From Olsenella_L sp051876355 (GTDB lineage Bacteria > Actinomycetota > Coriobacteriia > Coriobacteriales > Atopobiaceae), in assembly GCA_051876355.1 (NCBI GenBank), contig JBJEHU010000047.1, positions 1 through 64,000 on the forward strand: 64,000 bases of DNA. Reading direction: 5' to 3'. The number at the start of each line of letters is the position of its first letter. Position 1 is the first letter of the stretch. A model generated the notes under the pieces. The model was not told the origin of the DNA, made no database searches, and saw only the letters and a program-made list of their open reading frames with translations. Shown here piece by piece: positions 57,712-64,000 of this stretch. The position numbers and the translations under genes are program-made.

Positions 57712-58052
57712 TGGCAGAGATATCTGCCGCTAACTGATATACCGCTATCTCGGGCTATTTCATCTCACTGATATATGAGTGAAGGCCATTTTTGGCTCAA
57801 ATTGCGCGAATACGCAAGAATGCGTAGCTGCGGTACGGCAGTATAGGTGCGCCTGATTTGTGCATTTATGCACGATAGAGCTGCATATCTCCATAAATAT
57901 GTGCGATTCTGGCGCGATATCTGACGCTTGGCTCTGAATTTCTGCCGTTTGCCGATAGAAACACTTCTCAAACAGTTTTCCTTAAGAATGTGTATAGTGA
58001 TATATCAGTTAGAGCGAGAACAAAGCACAGTAGCCGTCTGGAGGATGCGGAT
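57712..58052. promoter_or_regulatory. AT-rich regulatory gap with several dyads between gntR and GH2
   Basis: This 341-base stretch has no gene. It contains operator-like sites CTGATATACC (57734-57743), CACTGATATATGAGTG (57765-57780) and AGTGATATATCAGTTA (57996-58011), and unrelated dyads GCCATTTTTGGC (57784-57796), TACGCAAGAATGCGTA (57811-57826) and GTGCATTTATGCAC (57860-57873). TATAGT (57993-57998) next to the last operator is the likely -10 box of the GH2 gene. It is visibly richer in A and T than the surrounding coding DNA. Confidence 0.6.
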
Positions 58053-60005
58053 ATGCGCTGCTACACAGATCTCGATCAGGATTGGGAATTCACGGGACCG
58101 GATGGAAGCACATCCAGGGTGGATGTCCCTCATACCTGGAATGCACAGGATGGACAGGATGGCGGAAACGACTATTGGCGCGGCACGTGCACCTATAGGC
58201 GCGCATTCGAGACGCCGGAAGGATTCGATGCTGCGACGCAGGCAGCCTACCTCGTCTTCGACGGCGTCAATGCCTCTGCCGATGTCACGGTGAACGGGGA
58301 GAAGCTTGCCCACCACGATGGAGGCTACTCGACGTTCCACGTGAATGTGACGAAGGCACTTGCCAAGGCAGGTGCAGCGAACGAGCTTGTGGTCGCCGTG
58401 GACAACTCCGTGAACGACCGTGTCTATCCCCAGAAGGCAGACTTCACGTTCTACGGCGGCATCTACCGAGACGTAAAGCTCCTTGTCGTGGCATCGACGC
58501 ACTTCGCGCTCGAATACCATGGCGGACCCGGCATTGCCGTGACGCCTGAGATCGAAGATGGCGCAAAGGATGCCGCTGTCGAAGTCAGGACCTGGATCGA
58601 AGGTTCCGAGAAGGATGCCGCCCAGGTGAAGGTCCGCATCTTCGATGCTGATGGGAAGTGCGTCGTTACGGGCAAGGGCACGGATGCAAAGCTCGTGCTC
58701 GAGGACGCCCACCGCTGGGATGGCAGGCGTGATCCATACCTCTATAAGGCAAAGGCGGATCTCCTTTCCGAGGACGGCTCTGTCATCGATACCGTGAGCA
58801 CGCGCTTCGGCGTCAGGAGCTTCTCCTACGATCCGAAGAAGGGCTTCTTCCTGAACGGCAGGAGCTATCCGCTGCGCGGCGTTGCCCGCCACCAGGACCG
58901 CAAAGGCATCGGCAATGCCCTTACACCTGAGATGCATGAGGAGGACATCGACCTCATCTGCGAGATCGGCGCCAACACCGTGCGCCTTGCCCACTACCAG
59001 CACGCACAGCACTTCTACGACCTCTGCGACGAGCGCGGTCTCGTCGTCTGGGCAGAGATTCCCTATATCTCCGAGCATCTTGCCCACGGCAACGACAATA
59101 CCCGTTCGCAGATGGAAGAGCTCATCATCCAGAACTACAATCACGCCTCAATCGTCTGCTGGGGCCTCTCGAACGAGATCACGATCTCGACGCATGACAA
59201 GAAGGCCATGCTTCAGAACCACTATGAGCTCAATGACCTCTGCCACAAGCTCGACCCAATCCGCTTCACGACGCTTGCCTGCTACGCGATGTGCGGCCCC
59301 TTCAACCGTGTCGCCTTCATCTCGGATGTCGTGAGCTGGAACCTCTACCTCGGCTGGTATGTGCCGGGCATGTGGCTCAACGACCTGTGGTTCGGCTTCT
59401 TCCACCTCGTGCACCCGAAGCGCACGATCGGCATGAGCGAGTACGGCTGCGAGGCCATGCCGAACCTCCACTCGGAGCATCCGCGGCGCGGCGATCACTC
59501 GGAGGAGTACCAGTGCCGCTACCACGAATACATGCTGCGCTTCTTCGACCGGCATCCGTATCTGTGGGCCACGCACTGCTGGAACATGTTCGACTTCGCG
59601 GCAGATGCAAGGAACCAGGGCGGCGAGCCTGGCATGAACCACAAGGGCCTCGTCACGTTCGACCGCAAGACGAAGAAGGACAGCTTCTATCTCTACAAGT
59701 GCTGGTGGAACGAAGAGCCGATGGTCCACATCTGCTCGAAGCGCTTCCGCGACCGTGCCCAGGACAAGATTCGCGTGAAGGTCTACTCGAACCAGTCTGA
59801 AGTCACGCTCTGCGTGAACGGCGAGCCCGTGGCAACGAAGCAGGCGGACAAGGTCTTCACGTTCGATGTCACGCTCCAGCCCGGCAAGAACAAGATCGAG
59901 GTCAAGGCCGGTGCGCTCGTCGATACGGCCGAGTTCTGGCGCGTGAGGAACGAGAATCCCGCCTACAGCCTCAAGGGCAAGGGCGGCGGAGGCAACTGGA
60001 CGTAA
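58053..60005 (+). CDS. Glycoside hydrolase family 2, probable beta-glucuronidase or beta-galactosidase
   Basis: A 650-residue intracellular GH2 enzyme: jelly-roll domain (DVPHTWNAQDGQDGGNDYWRG), immunoglobulin-like domain and TIM barrel. The acid/base glutamate is E375 in WGLSNEITI and the nucleophile E463 in GMSEYGCEAM. The MNHKGLV segment has the N-x-K pair (N529, K531) which in beta-glucuronidases holds the substrate carboxylate, but some GH2 beta-galactosidases have a similar NDKG. The uxuAB genes and the shared operator favour a glucuronidase feeding hexuronate breakdown. There is no signal peptide. GGAGG lies eight bases before the ATG; upstream frame extension to 57990 crosses the operator. 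Confidence 0.83.
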   Translation: MRCYTDLDQDWEFTGPDGSTSRVDVPHTWNAQDGQDGGNDYWRGTCTYRRAFETPEGFDAATQAAYLVFDGVNASADVTVNGEKLAHHDGGYSTFHVNVTKALAKAGAANELVVAVDNSVNDRVYPQKADFTFYGGIYRDVKLLVVASTHFALEYHGGPGIAVTPEIEDGAKDAAVEVRTWIEGSEKDAAQVKVRIFDADGKCVVTGKGTDAKLVLEDAHRWDGRRDPYLYKAKADLLSEDGSVIDTVSTRFGVRSFSYDPKKGFFLNGRSYPLRGVARHQDRKGIGNALTPEMHEEDIDLICEIGANTVRLAHYQHAQHFYDLCDERGLVVWAEIPYISEHLAHGNDNTRSQMEELIIQNYNHASIVCWGLSNEITISTHDKKAMLQNHYELNDLCHKLDPIRFTTLACYAMCGPFNRVAFISDVVSWNLYLGWYVPGMWLNDLWFGFFHLVHPKRTIGMSEYGCEAMPNLHSEHPRRGDHSEEYQCRYHEYMLRFFDRHPYLWATHCWNMFDFAADARNQGGEPGMNHKGLVTFDRKTKKDSFYLYKCWWNEEPMVHICSKRFRDRAQDKIRVKVYSNQSEVTLCVNGEPVATKQADKVFTFDVTLQPGKNKIEVKAGALVDTAEFWRVRNENPAYSLKGKGGGGNWT

Positions 60006-60111
60006 GAGCTGCATCCACTGGCTGCAAATCAATCTATTTCTTCCAGCAACACGCTAGATGCCTCATGCGCATCCAGCAGATATAAGTCATGCCAAATGAG
60101 GGGAGAAGCGA

Positions 60112-63100
60112 ATGGGCAAGAAATCGCCAGAGAGAAAGCTGCTGACAAGGCGTGGGTTTGTCGCCACGGGTGCTTTGGGGCTGGCAGCTGCAGCAGGCAT
60201 CGGCAGCACGGTCGAACAATACAGTTCGACACTCGATCAGAATCTTGGCACCAAGAGCTCTGAATTTGTCTCGCAAAGCACTTCCGATCAGCCGCTCTAC
60301 GAGGCGTACCAGCCTTCTCAGGAGCTGCTGATGAGCGATGGGTCTGGCAGTTCGCATGCCCTTATCGAGAAGGCCATCGATCTGGGGCGTCGGCAGGCAG
60401 CTGGCGGTGCGGTGCTCCTCAAGAACAATACCGAGTCCGGCTCTGGTCTTCCGCTTGCAGCGGGCGAAAAGGTCACGCTGTTCGGCATTCGCTCACATGT
60501 GACGCTTCTGGGCTCTGGCATGGGCACCAAGGTGACAGGACCATACATCAGTCTGGAACAGGCGCTGGCAGATACGTCATCTACCGATTTTGCCAACACC
60601 ATTGCCACGGGCACCTCGATGAAGACTATTCCGCAGGATGACGGAAGCAAGAAGATTGTCTTCAGCGATCCGGCTCCGACCATCAGCGGATGGACAGGTG
60701 ATGAGTTCGAGATCGAAGGTGCAGGTCTCGAAGTGAATCCGACGATGGTGGCAGCATATGATGCCATCAACCAGGAGCTCAAGCACACGAACAACGACAT
60801 CCCTGCGAATGTATTCGATCCAGGCGAGCCTTCCACCGATCAGCTCGAGGCCGCCCAGCCGGGCTATCGGGACAGCTTCGCTTCCTACTCAGATGCCGCA
60901 ATTGTCGTCTTGGGACGTCCGAGCGCAGAGTCGGTCGACTATTTCCCCGGAGGCGTTGCAGAAGGCACTGGCGCAAGCGAGCCGCTTGCGCTGTGCGACA
61001 ATGAGCGCGCTGCAATAGAGATGGCCAAGCAGTGCTCCAAGAATGTCATTGTCATCCTCAATTCGGCGAGCACGATGGAAATCCGCGAGCTGGCTGACGA
61101 TGAGGAAATCGCTGCCATCATCTCGATGGGATATCCTGGCGCCTATGGACTTCTGGGTATCGCTGATATCATTGTGGGCCGCGAGAATCCTTCTGGCCAT
61201 CTCGCAGATATCATGCCTACCTACAACATGTCTGCTCCTGCCATGCAGAACATGGGGAACTATTCCTATGCCAACGCCTCGGAAGTCCTCTCGCGTGGCG
61301 CCGGCATGTTCGGAGACACTTCATCCCATTATGTCATCGAGGCTGAAGGCATCTATACCGGCTACCGCTACTACGAGACACGCTATTTCGACTGCGTATT
61401 AGGCCAGGGGAATGCAGCCAATCCTTCCGGTGCCTATGCCAGATCCGACAAGTGGGATTATGCCTCTGAAGTCACCTATGGGTTTGGCTACGGACTCTCC
61501 TATACGACGTTCTCCCAGACACTCTCAGGAACTCCGAAGCTCTCAGTGACGAAGAACGACAAGGGAGCTACTGAGGTCTATCTGACCGTCAAGGTCGATG
61601 TGGCAAACTCCGGGAATGTAGCAGGACGCTCCGTCGTCCAGGTCTATGGACAGGCTCCCTACAAGCAGAGCGGCACAGAGAAGCCGGCAATCCTGCTGCT
61701 TGGATTCGGCAAGACCGCAACGCTCCAGCCGGGAAGCTCAGAGACCGTCGAGGTAGTGGTCGATCTCCAGAATCTTGCCAGCTATGATATGACGCACAAG
61801 AATGCAGATGGCACGCAGGGCTCCTATGTCTTCGAGGCAGGCAGCTATTGGTTTGCCATCGGCAATGGTGCTCATGATGCCCTGAACAGCATTTTGGCTG
61901 CATCGGGTGCAGACCAGAGCGCCATCGAGGGCGAGGCAGATGCCTCCAAGGCCTATAGGCTCGATGTGACAGAGTCGGTCATCCCGGAATCTGCCTTCGC
62001 TCTCTCCAAGACCGGCGTGCAGGTAAGCAACCAGCTTGAATATTCGGATTGGAACCATTTCCAGGCTGGCGAAGTGACCGCTCTTTCGCGCACCGACTGG
62101 GGTGGAACGTATCCCACCACCTATAGCGACATGACGCTCAGGGATGAAGAGCTCATCAACTATCTCAGTGGCAACTATTACGAGGTCCACGAGAGCGACG
62201 ATACCTCTTCCATCCTCTGGAACCAGAGCTCCGATGTGATGTTCCATGACCTGGCGGGCCTGGATTACGACGACGCGACCTGGGATGAAGCACTCAACAA
62301 GATGTCGCTGGAAGAGGCGCTCAATGTAGCCACGTTCGGCGGCCCGAGCATCCCGGGCATTTCCTCTCTGGGCCTGTATGAAGCGACCATGACGGAGAAC
62401 ATGGGCATCGGCTTCGTTACGGCGCTGAGCGCCACAGTCGACACCAATGCGCCCTGGGCCATCAAGGCAGATGACAAGAATGCGGCTTGGACCGGCAGTG
62501 TCCTCGGAAGTGCACCTCTGCTCGCTTCGTCCTTCGACCACGATCTCATGTACGAAGAAGGAGGCTTCGTCGGAAACGAATCGCTGTTCTTCGGAATCCC
62601 GATTCTCTGGGGTCCCGGACTCAACACTCACCGTCATGCTTACAACGGCAGGAATGGCGAATACTATACCGAGGATCCTGTTCTCGGCGGAACCATCGCT
62701 ATGGAATATGCAGTGGGAGCCAGCGATTTCGGACTTGTCGTTGCGCCGAAGCACTTCGCCTTCAACGATCAGGAAACGAATCGCTCCGGCGTTGCGCCTT
62801 ACATGACCGAGCAGAAGGCGCGCGAAGGCGACCTCCGTGCATTCCAGATTGCATTCGAAGCAGTCAAGTACCGCTCGCAGGGCGAGGGCAGGAAGCTCAA
62901 GGGACTGATGACATCATTCAGCAAGATCGGTCCGGTCGAATGCACCTGCAGCTCAGGGCTCATGACAAATATCCTGCAGAAAGAATGGGGCGCTCACGGC
63001 TATTTCGTGACCGACATCTACGACGATGCTGACCTGTATGCAGCGGTCCTCAATTCCGGTGTCACCTGCTTTGATACCCGTGGCTATTCGGGATTCAATG

Positions 63101-63444
63101 ACGATGGGTCGAGCATTTACAGCACGCAGATATTTGCGTCGCAGCACAATGGCATCCAGGCCGGAGTCAAGACTGTCGAGCATGATGCAAATCTCCAGTC
63201 CCATGTAAAGGACTCGGTGCACAACGTGCTCTACGCACTGGAGCAGTCCAACCTGGTGAACCGGTACAACAGCACCGCGAAGGTGGAGAAGCGGATGACT
63301 TGGTGGAGGGGCGCCTACCTGGGCCTCGCTGCCGCTTCGGGAATCGTCGCAATCGGTGCCCTGGCATCTGCTGCGGGAATCCGAAAGAGAAATGCGAAGC
63401 AGAAGGATGCCGAGAACAGCAGCGCCACTGACGAGGAGGCATAG
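60112..63444 (+). CDS. Tat-exported, membrane-anchored GH3 glycosidase with permuted domains
   Basis: A 1110-residue glycoside hydrolase family 3 protein. The N-terminus is a twin-arginine signal (LLTRRGFVATGALGLAAAAG). The domain order is reversed from usual: first the alpha/beta GH3 C-domain (GGAVLLKNNTESGSGLPL, SYSDAAIVVLGRPSAES), then GFGYGLSYTTF and a fibronectin-III-like domain (VANSGNVAGRSVVQVY), and last the barrel with KHFAFNDQETNR and the nucleophile D968 in YFVTDIYDD. A C-terminal helix (GLAAASGIVAIGALASAAGI) followed by RKRNAKQK anchors it. GGGGAG precedes the ATG. The substrate, possibly a beta-glucoside or glucuronide, is unknown. Third-position GC looks lower than in the core genes. 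Confidence 0.85.
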   Translation: MGKKSPERKLLTRRGFVATGALGLAAAAGIGSTVEQYSSTLDQNLGTKSSEFVSQSTSDQPLYEAYQPSQELLMSDGSGSSHALIEKAIDLGRRQAAGGAVLLKNNTESGSGLPLAAGEKVTLFGIRSHVTLLGSGMGTKVTGPYISLEQALADTSSTDFANTIATGTSMKTIPQDDGSKKIVFSDPAPTISGWTGDEFEIEGAGLEVNPTMVAAYDAINQELKHTNNDIPANVFDPGEPSTDQLEAAQPGYRDSFASYSDAAIVVLGRPSAESVDYFPGGVAEGTGASEPLALCDNERAAIEMAKQCSKNVIVILNSASTMEIRELADDEEIAAIISMGYPGAYGLLGIADIIVGRENPSGHLADIMPTYNMSAPAMQNMGNYSYANASEVLSRGAGMFGDTSSHYVIEAEGIYTGYRYYETRYFDCVLGQGNAANPSGAYARSDKWDYASEVTYGFGYGLSYTTFSQTLSGTPKLSVTKNDKGATEVYLTVKVDVANSGNVAGRSVVQVYGQAPYKQSGTEKPAILLLGFGKTATLQPGSSETVEVVVDLQNLASYDMTHKNADGTQGSYVFEAGSYWFAIGNGAHDALNSILAASGADQSAIEGEADASKAYRLDVTESVIPESAFALSKTGVQVSNQLEYSDWNHFQAGEVTALSRTDWGGTYPTTYSDMTLRDEELINYLSGNYYEVHESDDTSSILWNQSSDVMFHDLAGLDYDDATWDEALNKMSLEEALNVATFGGPSIPGISSLGLYEATMTENMGIGFVTALSATVDTNAPWAIKADDKNAAWTGSVLGSAPLLASSFDHDLMYEEGGFVGNESLFFGIPILWGPGLNTHRHAYNGRNGEYYTEDPVLGGTIAMEYAVGASDFGLVVAPKHFAFNDQETNRSGVAPYMTEQKAREGDLRAFQIAFEAVKYRSQGEGRKLKGLMTSFSKIGPVECTCSSGLMTNILQKEWGAHGYFVTDIYDDADLYAAVLNSGVTCFDTRGYSGFNDDGSSIYSTQIFASQHNGIQAGVKTVEHDANLQSHVKDSVHNVLYALEQSNLVNRYNSTAKVEKRMTWWRGAYLGLAAASGIVAIGALASAAGIRKRNAKQKDAENSSATDEEA

Positions 63445-63447
63445 GAA

Positions 63448-63882
63448 ATGAAAGCAACCAAGAATGTTGGGACAGGCTTTGTCCTGGATATCGTATCTGT
63501 CGCTCTGGCTCTTGCCGGCATGATTGCATCCATTGTCTGCAGCTCCATTTCGTCGGACTATGCGCTTGCCGACCTTGGCATGTATATCTTCGGCATCATT
63601 GCTGCACTGGCGCTTGTCTGTCTCTCTGTCTTCATGGAAAAGAAGACTGCTCCGATTGCATCGATGCTTGCAACCGGCGCAGGGGTATTTCTTCTTGCCC
63701 GTGTTGGACTGGCCGTCATCTCATCCCGAATCATTCTCATCTCTGGCCTGCTGACCTGGAACTCGGCAAATATGGTGGGCTGGAGCGTTCTGTATGCGAC
63801 CATTGCTGCGACAGCATTGCTTGTGGCTTCAGCCGTCCTGCTGGTCGTCTCTGCATTCTTCTCCGTCGAGAAAAAGAAGTAG
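63448..63882 (+). CDS. Small four-helix membrane protein downstream of GH3
   Basis: A 144-residue integral membrane protein with four predicted helices (FVLDIVSVALALAGMIASIV, LGMYIFGIIAALALVCLSVF, a third near residues 70-90, and VLYATIAATALLVASAVLLV) and a Lys-rich C-terminus (EKKK). I do not recognise the family. It starts three bases after the GH3 stop with AGG before the ATG, so it is cotranslated; a role in anchoring or stabilising the GH3 protein is a guess. Confidence 0.7.
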   Translation: MKATKNVGTGFVLDIVSVALALAGMIASIVCSSISSDYALADLGMYIFGIIAALALVCLSVFMEKKTAPIASMLATGAGVFLLARVGLAVISSRIILISGLLTWNSANMVGWSVLYATIAATALLVASAVLLVVSAFFSVEKKK

Positions 63883-63966
63883 CTGCATCTGCTGCCCATC
63901 ACTGCGTGCAGATGGGTGGGCAGCTCCTTGTCAGCTTCTGCTGCTATAAATGAAAGAGAGCCTAAC

Positions 63967-64000
63967 ATGTCGGCTACGAAATCTGATGCTCAGAAGGCAT
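63967..64000 (+). CDS. Start of a gene cut by the window edge
   Basis: An ATG at 63967, preceded by AAAGAGAG, opens a frame that runs off the end of the window with only eleven residues visible (MSATKSDAQKA). It may be the next gene of the glycoside island, for example a transporter, but nothing in the visible part proves this. The 84-base gap before it has a loose hairpin (GCTGCCCA with TGGGCAGC) without a T tract. Confidence 0.35.
   Translation, partial: MSATKSDAQKA

Overview
The window is a contiguous stretch of high-GC bacterial chromosome with short intergenic gaps, Shine-Dalgarno-led starts (AAGGAG/GGAGG) and many GC-rich hairpin terminators. The gene content (archaeal-looking topoisomerase IA, AspT-type aminotransferase, DUF3516 helicase, TatB-like protein with a long acidic tail, TudS-PNP fusion, uronate and sucrose modules) fits an anaerobic actinobacterium of the class Coriobacteriia, perhaps near Olsenella/Atopobiaceae. 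That placement is an inference from gene content; no rRNA gene lies in the window. I see no phage, insertion sequence, CRISPR array, tRNA or rRNA.

Layout. 0-6 kb: trmB, a CBS-domain family II pyrophosphatase, asparaginase and ettA. 6-10.3 kb: a sucrose module (scrB, divergent scrR and scrA) with the same 15-bp operator in front of scrB and scrA. 10.3-17 kb: a Ski2-like helicase, an Xre regulator with a double inverted repeat upstream, a lone larA, a HAD phosphatase, a GNAT acetyltransferase and a PH-like membrane protein. 17-21.8 kb: a four-gene operon of helical-repeat protein, VWA protein, MoxR-type AAA+ ATPase and small acidic protein. 21.8-27 kb: pyrE, degV, nhaA, a small hypothetical and aspT. 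27-36 kb: a TPR protein, then a long run of a STAS antagonist, tatA/B, tatC, topA, tmk, holB and ricT. 36-41.3 kb: dinB behind SOS-type boxes, queD, a GH5 homologue that has lost both catalytic glutamates, rsmI, and an Rpn nuclease that also has an SOS-like box. 41.4-46.5 kb: metG, rsmA, tatD, comFC and a degenerate Asp/Glu racemase-like protein. 46.6-47 kb: a candidate structured RNA of about 265 nt. 47-52.4 kb: an orphan substrate-binding protein, hpf, a second degV, a beta-hydroxyacid dehydrogenase, a HEAT-like protein and a SurA-like protein. 52.4-53.6 kb: a TudS (DUF523)-purine nucleoside phosphorylase fusion. 53.6-64 kb: a glycoside/uronate island (uxuA, uxuB, GntR regulator, GH2, Tat-exported GH3, membrane protein).

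How the genes fit together. ScrA imports and phosphorylates sucrose, ScrB hydrolyses sucrose-6-phosphate, and ScrR probably represses both through the shared site. In the last 10 kb a palindrome built on ACTGATATATCAGT sits at the start of uxuBA and recurs in front of GH2, with partial copies near the FCD-type GntR gene, so one regulator probably ties glycoside cleavage to hexuronate breakdown. The GH3 enzyme carries a twin-arginine signal that the TatB/TatC pair encoded here could export. The most unusual items are the structured RNA at 46682-46945, the TudS-PNP fusion, the catalytically dead GH5 protein, the MoxR/VWA operon and the SOS-like box before the Rpn nuclease.
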